From Actinomycetota bacterium (GTDB lineage: Bacteria; Actinomycetota; Geothermincolia; Geothermincolales; RBG-13-55-18), in NCBI GenBank assembly GCA_040757835.1, contig JBFLWJ010000005.1, forward strand, positions 1-56,492: 56,492 nt of DNA, read 5' to 3'. Numbering within the stretch: the first letter of the stretch is position 1; the number at the start of each line of letters is the position of its first letter. The translations under genes were made by a program, and so were the position numbers. Positions 23,068-32,638 of the stretch are shown here, one piece after another. Below the pieces are notes generated by a model, which was given only the letters and a program-made list of their open reading frames with translations, did not search any database and had not been told where the DNA came from.

Positions 23068-26000
23068 GTGCGCGGCAGGCAAAGCAGGGAGACAGACCGG
23101 CTCCGCCGGGAGCTGGAGGAGCTGCGCCAGCGTAAGGCGGACCTGGAATCGTCCGCGGGCCTCTACCGCAGGCTGGCGGAGGAACTGCGCCACGGGGAAG
23201 ACCTCTTCCGCTCCCTGGCGGACAGCGCCAACGACGCCATCCTGGTCCTGGACGAACGAGGCGTGGTCATCTATATAAACGGGGCGGGGGAAGCCCTGTT
23301 CGGACAGGCCGAGGAGGAAGTGGTCGGCAAGCGCATGCACGAGACGCTCATCCCCGAGAGGTTTCGCGACCGCTCCATACAGTCCTTCGCCGCCCACGGC
23401 GCCGGGGGCATGCCGGACATGATGGGCGCGGCCAGGGAGTTCCAGGCCCTGAGAAAGGACGGGACCGAATTCCCGGTGGAGGTATCCATATCCAGCGTGC
23501 GCTCGGGAGAGCGCACCTATTTCGTGGCCTTTTGCCGCGACATCACCGCACGCAAGCGTGCGGAGGAGGAACTCGCATCCCACCGCAGCCACCTGGAGGA
23601 GCTGGTGCAGGAGCGGACGCGGGACTGGCAGACCGCCACTGAAAAGCTGCAACGCAGCGAGAGCTACTACCGCTCCATCATCAGGAGCGCGGTGGACATG
23701 ATCATCATCCTCAACCGGGACCTGACCCTGCGCTGGGGGAGCCCGTCGGCGAAGGCCATCACCGGATACTCTCCCGATGAGACATACGGGAAGAGCATCC
23801 TGGACTTCATCCACCCCGATGACCTGCGCGAGGGCAGGGAGGCCCTGGAGCATGTACTGGCCGATCCCTCGCGGCAGATTAAGATCATGGTGCGTTTCAG
23901 GCACAAGGATGGGTCCTGGCACTATCATGAAGCGGTGGAGAGCAACCTCCTGGACAACCCCGCGGTGGAAGGCATCGTCCTGAACAGCCGCGATGTCACC
24001 GACCGCGTAGCCCTTGACGAAGAGCTGCGCCGCAGCGAGCGATATTTCCGTGCTCTCATCGAGAACGCTTACGATATCATCGCCGTGCTCAACGCGGACG
24101 GGACCATGGGATATATCAGTCCCTCGCTGGAGAAAGTATCGGGGTTTTCCCTGGAAGAGCGGCTTGGAGAGGACGCCTTCAAGTTCTTCCACCCCGAAGA
24201 CATCCCCAGGGTCGCGGAAGCTTTCGCAAGGGGAGTGCAGCAGCCGGGCCACTCGGACAGAGTGGAATACCGCTGGCAGCACAAGGACGGGTCCTGGCAC
24301 TGGCAGGAGGCGGTGGCCACCAACCTCCTCGACGACCCGGCCGTGCGTGGGATCGTCGTCAATGCCAGGGACATAACCGACCGCAAGTCCGCGGAGCAGG
24401 CGCTGAGGGAGAGCGAGGAGCGTTATCGGTCCCTGGTGGATACGTCCCCCGACTCCATCATCCTCTCCACCCTGGACGGCAGGATACTCATGGCCAACCG
24501 CTCGAGCCTGGAACTCATAGGCCTCGGCGACCCGGACGAGCTGCTGGGGACAAATGTCATCGAGCTCATCGCCCCGGAGGAGAGGCAGAAGGCGCTGGAA
24601 TCGATGCGTTCGAGGGTTCTGGCCGGCAAGGTCGTGACCGGCGAATATACTATATTGCGCCGGAGTGGAGGGAGTTTCCCCGGCGAGATAACCGCCACCC
24701 TCATCAGGGACGCCGAGGGAAATCCAGCGGGCTTCATCGCTATCACTAGGGACATCACCGACCGCAGGAGGGCGGAGTTGGCGCTGCGGGAGAGCGAGGA
24801 GCGCTACCGTTCCGTGGTCGAGACCTCACCGGACGGGATCATCCTGGTCGACCTGGAGGGGAGGATCACCATGGTCAACCGCTCCGCCCTCAACCTCTTC
24901 AGGTGCAAGGAAGAGAGCGAGATGGTGGGCAAGAGCGTGATAGAGTTCATGGTCCCGGATGAATGGCCGAAGGCGGAGGAACCTATGCGCCAGCGAGTCG
25001 ACGTCCTGGGGGAGCCGATCCTCTTCACCTCGGTAAGGGCGGACGGGTCCCGCTTCCTGAGCGAGAGCAACTCCAGGATTATCAGGGACGCAGGGGGAAC
25101 ACCAGTCGGTTTCCTCAGCATAACCAGGGACGTCACCGAGCGCAAGCGCGCCGAGGAGAGGCTGCAGAAGCTGAACGAGTGCTTCCTCGGGATGGGGCCC
25201 GACCCCCTCGAGAACATACGCCTGCTGGCGCTGACCGGCAGGGACATACTCGCGGCGGACATGGTGAGATACGGCAGGATCGAAAAAGGCGATTTCTATG
25301 TCTTCTCCTCCCTGGAGGACGGGGAGGGGTTTATGCCCATAGGGGAAGTGGATGATTATCTCTGCTACAAGCTCCTCCTCCATGGAGCCAAGGGGCCCGT
25401 CACCACCGGGGACGTCGAGGAGGGCATCTTCGCGAATGACCCCGATGTGCGGCTGCACGGTTTCGCCTCCTTCCTCTTCCATCCTATCATCGTGCGGGAG
25501 GAGAGCACGGGATGTTTCAACATGCTATACAAGGACGCGAGGGAGTTCTCCAGGATAGAGATGGACACCATGGCCATGCTGGCACGGGCTATAAGCATCG
25601 AGGAGGAGCGTTACGCCTTCAATGAGAGCCTGCGGGATTTCGTGGACATCGCCTCCCACGAGCTGCGCCATCCCGTGGCGCTCCTGAGCGGCTTCACCGA
25701 GACCCTGGAGGCACACGGCAGCGAGATGGACGATCCGACCAGGGAAGAGGTCGTCGGAGCAATACGCCAGGCTACGGAGAGGATCGGCCGCATGGTCATG
25801 GGACTGATGAACGTCTCCCTGGTTGAGCGGGAACGTTTCCACATCTCGAAACGCCGGACCGATCTCATCGCGCTCGCGGACCGCGTATTGCGCGAGATGA
25901 GGTCCAAGGCCCCGGAGTGGGAGTTCGAGCTGAAGCCCGCGGACAGAACCCTGGAGTGCGAAGTAGACCCCGAGAGGTTCCACGACCTCCTGGTCATCCT

Positions 26001-26301
26001 CCTGGACAACGCGGTGAAGTACTCCGACCAGGGCACCGTGGTGGAGGTGGTGATCGAACGGTACGGCGAGGAGGTTGCCGTCTCGGTGCTTGACCGGGGG
26101 GTCGGAGTCCCGCCCCAGCACCGCGATAAGGTCTTCAACCGCTTCTACCAGGTGGAGGAGGCCCAGTACCACTCGACCCCAGGCCTGGGGCTCGGCCTCT
26201 TCCTGGCCAGGCAGATCGTCGAGGTCCACGGTGGCAGGATCTCATGCGAGCCGCGTGAGGGCGGCGGCTCCATCTTCAGCTTCACCCTGCCCTTGACTTG
26301 A
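23068..26301 (+). CDS. soluble sensor histidine kinase with five PAS and one GAF domain
   Basis: About 1077 residues, no membrane span. Order: N-terminal coiled coil (about 5-40), five successive PAS domains, each closing with an ITxRKRAE/VTDR-type linker, one GAF-like domain (about 705-850), then HisKA with H-box FVDIASHELRHPVALL (phospho-acceptor His864) and HATPase (N-box LLDNAVKY, G1 DRGVGVP, G2 GLGLGLFLARQIVEVHGG). It should autophosphorylate in response to several intracellular cues; no response-regulator gene is adjacent, so the partner is elsewhere. Start: GTG at 23068 has GGAGG at 7 bp; the ATG at 22954 has no site. PAS2 and PAS3 are close copies of each other. Confidence 0.92.
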   Translation: MRGRQSRETDRLRRELEELRQRKADLESSAGLYRRLAEELRHGEDLFRSLADSANDAILVLDERGVVIYINGAGEALFGQAEEEVVGKRMHETLIPERFRDRSIQSFAAHGAGGMPDMMGAAREFQALRKDGTEFPVEVSISSVRSGERTYFVAFCRDITARKRAEEELASHRSHLEELVQERTRDWQTATEKLQRSESYYRSIIRSAVDMIIILNRDLTLRWGSPSAKAITGYSPDETYGKSILDFIHPDDLREGREALEHVLADPSRQIKIMVRFRHKDGSWHYHEAVESNLLDNPAVEGIVLNSRDVTDRVALDEELRRSERYFRALIENAYDIIAVLNADGTMGYISPSLEKVSGFSLEERLGEDAFKFFHPEDIPRVAEAFARGVQQPGHSDRVEYRWQHKDGSWHWQEAVATNLLDDPAVRGIVVNARDITDRKSAEQALRESEERYRSLVDTSPDSIILSTLDGRILMANRSSLELIGLGDPDELLGTNVIELIAPEERQKALESMRSRVLAGKVVTGEYTILRRSGGSFPGEITATLIRDAEGNPAGFIAITRDITDRRRAELALRESEERYRSVVETSPDGIILVDLEGRITMVNRSALNLFRCKEESEMVGKSVIEFMVPDEWPKAEEPMRQRVDVLGEPILFTSVRADGSRFLSESNSRIIRDAGGTPVGFLSITRDVTERKRAEERLQKLNECFLGMGPDPLENIRLLALTGRDILAADMVRYGRIEKGDFYVFSSLEDGEGFMPIGEVDDYLCYKLLLHGAKGPVTTGDVEEGIFANDPDVRLHGFASFLFHPIIVREESTGCFNMLYKDAREFSRIEMDTMAMLARAISIEEERYAFNESLRDFVDIASHELRHPVALLSGFTETLEAHGSEMDDPTREEVVGAIRQATERIGRMVMGLMNVSLVERERFHISKRRTDLIALADRVLREMRSKAPEWEFELKPADRTLECEVDPERFHDLLVILLDNAVKYSDQGTVVEVVIERYGEEVAVSVLDRGVGVPPQHRDKVFNRFYQVEEAQYHSTPGLGLGLFLARQIVEVHGGRISCEPREGGGSIFSFTLPLT

Positions 26302-26397
26302 CCATCCGCATCTGCGTTGATGTAGCCAGCGATACTTCGCATACGGCCCGCCGCGGAGTGCAGGTGCCCGGGGAGGCGGCTGGAAGGAGTGAGCGGC

Positions 26398-26763
26398 ATG
26401 AGGAAAGCCGAAGTTTTCCTGGGGCCCGTGGCCTGCTTGTGCTCGGGCGTTTTCGACCTGCGGGACCAGGAGAAGCATTCCCTGGCCGAGATGCTCATCG
26501 CCGCCTTGAGGGAGCGCGCGGACCAGGTGGAGCTGCGCGTGTTCAACCCCTCCGAGGACAGCGCCTACGCCGAGTATGTCAGAAAGCTCCGTGGTTACCT
26601 GCGCCAGGCCGGCGAGGACGATCTGGCCGACCGCATCGCCTTCTCCCTCGAGCAGATAACCCCGGCCATCGCCGTGGACGGCAGGCTGGACTGCTTCGGG
26701 ACCGTTCCCCCCGTAGATGAGTTCCTCGAGAGGGTAACCGAACAGGCGAACCTGTCCGGATAG
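26398..26763 (+). CDS. thioredoxin-fold-like small protein with CxC motif
   Basis: A 121-residue protein. The N-terminal strand ends in VACLCSGVFD, giving a C-x-C pair; the C-terminal part ITPAIAVDGRLDCFGTVPPVDEFLERV has the shape of the cis-proline loop and final strands of small thioredoxin-like proteins (TPAxxVDG...G.VP...). A redox or metal-handling role is inferred. The ATG follows GGAAGGAG with 8-bp spacing. It is the first gene of a run with DUF6125 and a MtaA-like protein (12-bp gap, then overlap), so it probably serves that pathway. Confidence 0.7.
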   Translation: MRKAEVFLGPVACLCSGVFDLRDQEKHSLAEMLIAALRERADQVELRVFNPSEDSAYAEYVRKLRGYLRQAGEDDLADRIAFSLEQITPAIAVDGRLDCFGTVPPVDEFLERVTEQANLSG

Positions 26764-26774
26764 GGGGTGAGGCA

Positions 26775-27311
26775 TTGAGAAGACTGGAAGAGGTGCCGCG
26801 GGAGGAACTAAAGGACCTCCTGGGCAAGGGATGGCTGACCCATGACGGCACGTGGTTTTACCATACCTGTCTTGACTCCGGCATGGAGCAGGCCAACCGG
26901 GTCAACCGCCAGGCGATAAGGTCCCTCGCCGCCATCGAGATGGCCCGAGCGAGGAAGGCGCTGTGGGTGGAAGATGAGGACCTGCGTGGTTTCGAGGGGC
27001 TGCGGCTCTTCGTGTATGAAGCCCTGCGCATGACCCTGCCGGAATCGGTCTTCTCCCGGGCGAGCTTAACCTTCGTCCCGCCCAACGTCATCCACTGGGA
27101 GTGGATGGACGGCGAGTGCTTCGCCTACAAAGCCATGCGGCAGATGGGGGTCATCGACGAATACGAATGCGGAGTCATGTACCGTATCGAATGCTGGCTG
27201 GAGAGTTTGGGCATCCCCTACACGGTGGAGCCTAAAATAGAGAGATGCATCATGCACCAGACCGGACACTGCCGGGGAGACTTCACCATCGATATCGCAG
27301 GGGGTGAATGA
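26775..27311 (+). CDS. DUF6125-like protein
   Basis: A 178-residue protein resembling the DUF6125 family (L-2-amino-thiazoline-4-carboxylic-acid-hydrolase-like fold). The start LREELKDLLGKGWLTHDGTWFYHTCLDSGMEQANRVNRQA is typical of that group. The C-terminal part is cysteine-rich (CGVMYRIECWLESLG, CIMHQTGHCRGDF), suggesting a metal or a cofactor site. Translation probably begins at TTG 26775 after GGGGGTGAGG. The stop overlaps the start of the MtaA-like gene (ATGA), so they are coupled. Reaction unknown. Confidence 0.75.
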   Translation: MRRLEEVPREELKDLLGKGWLTHDGTWFYHTCLDSGMEQANRVNRQAIRSLAAIEMARARKALWVEDEDLRGFEGLRLFVYEALRMTLPESVFSRASLTFVPPNVIHWEWMDGECFAYKAMRQMGVIDEYECGVMYRIECWLESLGIPYTVEPKIERCIMHQTGHCRGDFTIDIAGGE

Positions 27312-28420
27312 TGGATACCACGCCGCTTTACGAAGAGCGCAGGGAGCGCGTGCTCAAGACCATCGCGCTGGAGAGGACCGACCGCACTCCAGTGGTCCTC
27401 GAATATTCCGGCTTCGGGGCCGGCGCCATCGGAGCGCGCCTGGGCGATTACGTAAAAGATATGCCGACAGCCACGCGGATGATGATCCAGGCCTGGGACG
27501 CCGTGGGGGGCGCCGACGCCATGGAGTATGCCACCTACACCCCGGACATGCTCAGCCTGGCGTGGCTCTCCCGCATACACGTGCCCGGACGGGAGCTGCC
27601 TTACGATGAGGCCTGGCAGGTGCAGGAGAAGGAACTCATGACCTCGGGGGACTACGACCGCATCGCCGAGGTGGGCTGGAACGCCTTCATGGTCCCCTTT
27701 CTCGAGGAGAGGGTAGGCCTGGATTTCGGGCAGGCCCTGGGCGGCTTTATCCAGTACGCGCCCCAGGCCATCGAGGAGTGGGCGGCGCACGACGCCCCGG
27801 TCCTGGTCATGGGAATCATCACCACCCCCTACGAGATGTTCTGCGGCGGGCGCACCCTGGCCCAGTTCGTCCTCGACCTCTACCGCATGCCGGACAAGGT
27901 GCAGGCGGCCATGGACGCCGCCCTCCCCGAGATAGCGCCCATGGTGGTCAATGCCAACAAGCAGTTCGGGTTCCCGGCCATGTGGATAGGCGGCTGGCGC
28001 TCCGCCTCGGAGATGCTCTCCCGCCCCCTGTGGGAGCGCTTCGTCTGGCCATACCTGGAGAAACTGGCTTACGAGGTGCTCGACTCCGATATCATCGTCA
28101 TCTTCCACCTGGACTCCGACTGGACCCGCGACCTGGACATGTTCAAGTCTCTCCCGGCGGGAAAGTGCGTGCTCTCCCTGGACGGCTCCACGGACATCTT
28201 CAAGGCCAAGGAGGTCCTCGGGGACACCATATGCATCATGGGCGACGTCTCCCCCGTCCTGCTCTCCCACGGGACACCCGACGAGGTCTACGAGTACAGC
28301 CGCAGGCTCGTGGAGGGGCTTGGCCCCACGGGCTTCATCCTCCACTCCGGCTGCGACATCCCCATCGACGCCAGGGTGGAGAACGTGCAGGCGATGATCG
28401 CCGCCGCCACCGGGAAATAG
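27308..28420 (+). CDS. uroporphyrinogen-decarboxylase-like protein (MtaA/CmuA type)
   Basis: A 370-residue TIM-barrel protein of the URO-D superfamily, closer to corrinoid-linked methyltransferases (MtaA-like) than to HemE. Visible: ERVLKTIALERTDRTPVV near the N-terminus, and the C-terminal GFILHSGCDIPIDARVENVQAMIAA, where the cysteine matches the zinc/thiol position of MtaA-like enzymes. A glycine-rich ASEMLSRPLWERFVWPYLEKL segment matches the family. Likely role: moving a methyl or related group between a corrinoid protein and a thiol cofactor. No corrinoid protein is encoded nearby. ATG at 27308 or 27311 are both possible. Confidence 0.8.
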   Translation: MMDTTPLYEERRERVLKTIALERTDRTPVVLEYSGFGAGAIGARLGDYVKDMPTATRMMIQAWDAVGGADAMEYATYTPDMLSLAWLSRIHVPGRELPYDEAWQVQEKELMTSGDYDRIAEVGWNAFMVPFLEERVGLDFGQALGGFIQYAPQAIEEWAAHDAPVLVMGIITTPYEMFCGGRTLAQFVLDLYRMPDKVQAAMDAALPEIAPMVVNANKQFGFPAMWIGGWRSASEMLSRPLWERFVWPYLEKLAYEVLDSDIIVIFHLDSDWTRDLDMFKSLPAGKCVLSLDGSTDIFKAKEVLGDTICIMGDVSPVLLSHGTPDEVYEYSRRLVEGLGPTGFILHSGCDIPIDARVENVQAMIAAATGK

Positions 28421-28427
28421 AGACCGC

Positions 28428-29117
28428 ATGGACCTTGGCCCGTACCGCGAGGCGACCTTCCTGCGGCGCCCCAACCGCTTCCTGGCCGTGGTGGAGATAG
28501 ACGGTGTGCGCCAAGAAGCCCACGTGCCCGACCCGGGACGCCTCACGGAACTGCTCTTGCCCGGTGCCCGGGTGCGGGTGAGGCCCGCGGCGGCCCCGGG
28601 CAGGCGCACCTCCTGGGACATGATCGGGGTGAAGTGCCCGCGGGGCTGGGTGAACATCGACTCCCGCCTCCCCAACCTGCTTTTCGCGGAGGCGCTGCGG
28701 GCGGGCGGCCTGGCCGAGTTCGACCCGGATTGTTCCATCAGACCTGAACCCATCTACGGCACGAGCAGGCTGGACTTCCTGCTGGAGAGCGACGGGTCTC
28801 CCTGCCTGGTTGAGGTCAAGGGATGCACCCTGGTCCGCGGCGGGGTAGCCCTCTTCCCCGATGCGCCTACCCTCAGGGGCACCCGCCACCTGGAGGAACT
28901 CATCTCGGCCGCCGGAGGAGGATACCGTACGTGCATGGTCATGGTGGTCAAACACCCCGGGGGCGAGGTCTTCTCCCCGCACGGGGACACCGACCCGCTC
29001 TTCTCCGCCACCCTGCGCCGCGCCGCTTCCTCCGGCGTGGAGGTCCTCGCCTACCTGTCCCCCTGGAGGGGCAGGAGGATGCTGCTGGAGAGGCGCCTGC
29101 CGGTACGTCTGGATTGA
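28428..29117 (+). CDS. sfsA: SfsA family DNA/RNA nuclease-like protein
   Basis: A 229-residue SfsA protein (sugar fermentation stimulation family). The OB-like N-terminal part has AHVPDPGRLTELLLPG; the PD-(D/E)xK-type core shows SRLDFLLES and CLVEVKGCTLV, then ALFPDAPTLRGTRHLEEL. Length is normal (about 230). The biological role of SfsA is poorly settled; nuclease activity has been proposed from the fold. It begins 7 bp after the MtaA-like gene, probably the same transcript. MITE-like element C follows it. Confidence 0.92.
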   Translation: MDLGPYREATFLRRPNRFLAVVEIDGVRQEAHVPDPGRLTELLLPGARVRVRPAAAPGRRTSWDMIGVKCPRGWVNIDSRLPNLLFAEALRAGGLAEFDPDCSIRPEPIYGTSRLDFLLESDGSPCLVEVKGCTLVRGGVALFPDAPTLRGTRHLEELISAAGGGYRTCMVMVVKHPGGEVFSPHGDTDPLFSATLRRAASSGVEVLAYLSPWRGRRMLLERRLPVRLD

Positions 29118-29145
29118 CCGCCTCCGCACCGAACGGCTCAAGTAA

Positions 29146-29270
29146 GGGGTCAGGTCTTGTTTTCTGGATACCCCGGCACCCTGGTTGAAGTACCGCTTTT
29201 CACAGGGCCCTCTTGCTGCATAGATATATGTTTCCCATATTATGGTATGCAAGAAACAAGACCTGACCCC
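29146..29270. mobile_element. MITE-like inverted-repeat element C
   Basis: A 125-bp element with ends GGGGTCAGGTCTTGTTT and AAACAAGACCTGACCCC. The right inner part (CCCATATTATGGTAT) is nearly the same as in element B. It fills the gap between sfsA and galT. Confidence 0.7.
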
Positions 29271-29331
29271 ATTTTCACATTATAATCGAGTTGGTCGAGT
29301 CGGCACGGATCAGGCTGGGAGGTCGAAAGGG

Positions 29332-30309
29332 ATGGAACTGCGATGGGACCCCTTCCTGAGGACCTGGGTGATGGTGGCGCCGCGCCGCCAGGAACGGCCG
29401 CTGCTCGAGGATGAAAGGTGCCCCTTCTGTCCGGGCTCGGGCAAGGTCCCCGACGATTACGATATCCTCGCCTACGATAACGATTTCCCTTCCCTGGTCC
29501 TGGATCCCCCCCCGCCGGATATCGACGGAGACGACCTGTTGCCGGTGAGGCCCAGTCTCGGTAAATGCGAGGTCACCTTGTACTCGCCCGACCACGACAT
29601 CACCCTGCCCGAGCTGCCGCTGGACCATATCGCCAGGCTGGTCGGGCACTGGGAGGAGCGCTACCGCGAGCTGGGGAGCATGCCCGGCATCGATTACGTC
29701 TTCATCTTCGAGAACCGCGGCGAGGCGGTGGGGGTGACCATCCACCACCCCCACGGCCAGATCTATGCCTATCCCTTCATCCCGCTGCGGGTCAGGACCG
29801 AGCTGGAGTCAACACGCGCCTACTTCGAGGCTCACCACCGCTGCCTCCTGTGCGACCTGCTCGAACACGAGCGTAAGGCGGACGCGCGGGTGGTATGGAG
29901 AGGTGAGGGCTTCACCGCATTCGTGCCCTCCTTCGCCCAGTACGGCTACGACGTCATCGTCATGCCCGACCGCCACCTTGGGTCCCTGGCGGAGCTGGGC
30001 GCGGCCGAGAAAGGTGGCCTCGCCCGCGTGCTGAAGTGCGTGACCGGCGCCTACGACAGCCTCTTCGGCATCCCATTCCCGTACATGATGTGCATGCACC
30101 AGAACCCCACGGACGGGAAGGACTACCCCCATTACCACTTCCATATCGAGTTCTATCCGCCCATGCGCGACCGCGACAAGCTGAAGTTCAGCGCGTCCTC
30201 CGAGACCGGCGCCTGGGCCCACATCAACACCACCGTCCCCGAGGAAAAAGCGGCGGAACTGCGGGCGGCCGCGAAAAGGTTCGCGGACCGGCAGGGCATG
30301 GATGCCTGA
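29332..30309 (+). CDS. galT: galactose-1-phosphate uridylyltransferase
   Basis: A 325-residue GalT: swaps UMP between UDP-glucose and galactose-1-phosphate in the Leloir pathway. Two HIT-like halves; the first has the metal-binding CPFCPGSG (about 31-38) and the active-site HHPHGQIYAYP (central His forms the UMP adduct). The second has YGYDVIVMPDRHLGSL and the HYHFHIEFYPP motif. The ATG at 29332 follows GGGAGG. Its end overlaps the start of galK, so the two form an operon. Confidence 0.95.
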   Translation: MELRWDPFLRTWVMVAPRRQERPLLEDERCPFCPGSGKVPDDYDILAYDNDFPSLVLDPPPPDIDGDDLLPVRPSLGKCEVTLYSPDHDITLPELPLDHIARLVGHWEERYRELGSMPGIDYVFIFENRGEAVGVTIHHPHGQIYAYPFIPLRVRTELESTRAYFEAHHRCLLCDLLEHERKADARVVWRGEGFTAFVPSFAQYGYDVIVMPDRHLGSLAELGAAEKGGLARVLKCVTGAYDSLFGIPFPYMMCMHQNPTDGKDYPHYHFHIEFYPPMRDRDKLKFSASSETGAWAHINTTVPEEKAAELRAAAKRFADRQGMDA

Positions 30310-31486
30310 CGGGGGTGAGGGCTTGCTGGAGGCGGCGGAGATAGAGGAAAGGCGGGCCGAGTTCGAGTCCCGCTTCGGGGAGGGCACCGCTGCCGACCTC
30401 TACTTCGCGCCGGGGCGCGTCAACCTCATGGGGGACCACACAGATTACAACGGCGGCCTGGTACTCCCCCTTGCCATAGCGGAGGGCACCTATGTGCTGA
30501 TACGGCCCAGGGATGTGCCCCCCTCGCGGCTCTACAGCGCCACCACCGGTGAGGCAGCGGAATTCGACCCGATGGGGATAGACAGGCGTGGGGACTGGGC
30601 CGACTACGTTCGTGGCGTGTTCTTTATCCTCTCGCTTACGCGGGGGGAGCCCCCTCCTTGCGACGCCATGTTCTTCAGCAACCTCCCCCTGGGAGCCGGC
30701 CTCTCCTCCTCCGCCTCCCTGGAGATCGCCGCCGCCCTGGCCGCATCGAGCCTGGGCCTGCAGCTCCCGCCGGAGGAGGCGGCGCAGGCCGCATGGCGCG
30801 CCGAGAACGAGTTCGTCGGCATGAACTGCGGGGTGATGGACCAGTACGCCGTCGCGCTCTCCCGTGAGGGCCACCTCATCCTCCTCGACTGCCGCACCCT
30901 CGCCTATGACTTCGTGCCCTTCGACCTGCCGGGTACGTCGCTGCTCATCGGGCACACCGGCACCGGACGCTCGCTGGTGGACTCTCAATATAACCAGCGG
31001 CGCCGGGAGTGCGAAGAAGCCCTCGGGCTCATGGCTGCGAGGTTAGGGCCGAGGGATGACCTGAGCGCCTTCACCATGGAGGAGTTCCAGGTGGTGAGGG
31101 ATACGCTGCCCGAGGTCTCGCGCATGCGCGCCGAGCACGTCCTGCGCGAGAACGCACGCGTCAGGGAAGCGGCGGCCTCGCTGCAGGCGGGCGACCCCGA
31201 AAGACTGGGCCGGCTCATGAACGAGTCCCATGCCTCCCTGCGCGACCTCTACGGGGTGTCGTCTCCCGAGCTCGACTCCCTGCAGGAAATATCCCTGGCC
31301 CAGCCGGGGGTGTGGGGTTGCCGCATGACCGGAGCGGGCTTCGGGGGCTGCGTCATCGCTCTCGCCCGCGACGAGTCCCTGCCCGCATATCTTGCCGGGG
31401 TGCCTGGCCTCTACCGCGAGGCCAGCGGGCGCGAACCGTTTTTCATCTCCGCGCGGCCGTGCGCGGGCGCCCGCAGACTGGCCTGA
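30302..31486 (+). CDS. galK: galactokinase
   Basis: A 394-residue GHMP kinase that phosphorylates galactose at C1. Signature motifs are present: galactokinase motif GRVNLMGDHTDYNGG (about 39-53), ATP loop LPLGAGLSSSASLEIA, and C-terminal TGAGFGGCVIAL. The catalytic Asp is in CGVMDQYA. The ATG at 30302 overlaps the galT stop; a TTG at 30323 has a stronger site (GGGGGTGAGG) and would give a protein 7 residues shorter at the start. No galE is in the window. Confidence 0.95.
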   Translation: MPDGGEGLLEAAEIEERRAEFESRFGEGTAADLYFAPGRVNLMGDHTDYNGGLVLPLAIAEGTYVLIRPRDVPPSRLYSATTGEAAEFDPMGIDRRGDWADYVRGVFFILSLTRGEPPPCDAMFFSNLPLGAGLSSSASLEIAAALAASSLGLQLPPEEAAQAAWRAENEFVGMNCGVMDQYAVALSREGHLILLDCRTLAYDFVPFDLPGTSLLIGHTGTGRSLVDSQYNQRRRECEEALGLMAARLGPRDDLSAFTMEEFQVVRDTLPEVSRMRAEHVLRENARVREAAASLQAGDPERLGRLMNESHASLRDLYGVSSPELDSLQEISLAQPGVWGCRMTGAGFGGCVIALARDESLPAYLAGVPGLYREASGREPFFISARPCAGARRLA

Positions 31487-32239
31487 AGCCCGGCACTTTT
31501 CGGGAGCGTGGGGAGCTTTTCGGGGAAGTTATATCTACAAGAGAATGCTTACCCTCTTATCGCCGTCGTTTGTTTGGGTGTCCATATACCAGATTCACTG
31601 GCGTGGATGCTCCTAAAGAGGCATGAGATCGAAATTCGAACACTTAGGATGACGACGGAACCGGCTCAACCGAGGCCTAACTTCTTCAGTTTCACGGCCT
31701 TGTCCTCCAGACCGCGGTAGAAATTCTCGGAACTGGCGGAACTGCTACGGATGGCCGACCTGGGACACTTGTTCAGGCAAGCCCAGCACCCGATGCATGA
31801 GTTTGAGAAAACGGGTAAGGGATCTGGCGGCCTCCACATATCCCTCCAGGCCCTCGGGCTTTATGCACCGTTGCTAAATGGACACGATTTGGACACCGCG
31901 CCCTTCGAGCTGGATGAGCTTACATTATTTACCATACTATATTTCTTACAGCTCCGTAAGGATTAAGGCGGGGTGATAAACCTCGACTCACAATACTGAC
32001 TAAAGATATGGCTTGTTCAGGAGCAACATGCATATCTGAATACGCATTTTCACACCGAGAGTTTCAATTGCAGGGATTTCCGGGGAAGCTTAACCGCTCG
32101 TGGTCCTGCCCTTCATTAAGCGAGTATTTCCCATATGCGGCTCCCGATGTTATTTTTCTACACTCCTTGAATACAGATCAGCATATCGGAACCCTCTCCC
32201 CTCCCCCACCGCTCCTCCAGATATAGTAAAAGTGGATTG
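31487..32239. other. low-GC decayed stretch
   Basis: About 750 bp without an intact gene and with visibly lower GC than its flanks. The only coding trace is the ferredoxin-domain remnant on the minus strand (31666-31839). The stretch contains AAATGGACACGATTTGGACAC (31876-31896), which recurs as a 19/21 match at 33222-33242. Looks like remains of lost or transferred genes. Confidence 0.5.
31666..31839 (-). pseudogene. 4Fe-4S ferredoxin-domain remnant
   Basis: A 57-residue minus-strand frame contains CIGCWACLNKCPRSAI, a canonical 4Fe-4S motif (C-x2-C-x2-C-x3-C-P), followed by a basic tail KAVKLKKLGLG and TGA. An in-frame stop lies a few codons before the ATG, and no second cluster or N-terminal domain is found upstream. 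It is probably the C-terminal leftover of a larger ferredoxin-containing protein (for example a flavodoxin-ferredoxin type). No ribosome site is evident. Confidence 0.55.
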
Positions 32240-32521
32240 CTAAAATTCTAGCATCAACCTCACTTGCCCGGGAGACCCGTATAGCTCCTCGAAGCTCTTA
32301 TGGGTTTTCTCCTTGTCTACCTTGAATCCCACTTTTTCGTACGCTTTCTTCGATGCCAGGTTCCCTATCCAGGTTGTGACCTGCATCCGGGGATAACCCT
32401 CGCTCTTGGCCTTCTCGATCGCGTCCTCGAGTAGAACCGTGATGACCCCTTCCGACATCATGGTTCTACCCAGAATCAGGCAAGTCAAAACGTCAGAGTG
32501 CCGGTATTCTGCCTTCCCCAT
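32240..32521 (-). pseudogene. GNAT acetyltransferase C-terminal fragment
   Basis: A 93-residue frame matching only the second half of a GNAT N-acetyltransferase: a helix (LLEDAIEKAKSEGYPRMQVTTW), then IGNLASKKAYEKVGFKVDKEKT, the classic acetyl-CoA-side helix and strand, and YGSPGQVRLMLEF at the end. The N-terminal half of the fold and the Q/RxxGxG acetyl-CoA loop are missing. An AAGGGGAAG lies upstream of the ATG, so it may still be translated, but catalysis is unlikely. Confidence 0.6.
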
Positions 32522-32638
32522 GATGCTCTTCCCCTTTTTCGCACGGAGAGTTTCAACGAGAAGCTGTACGGCTCTCCCGGGATGATAAGGTTAGTGCTTG
32601 AGCTCTAGACAGACGTGGGCTTCTGTTGAATATATGCA

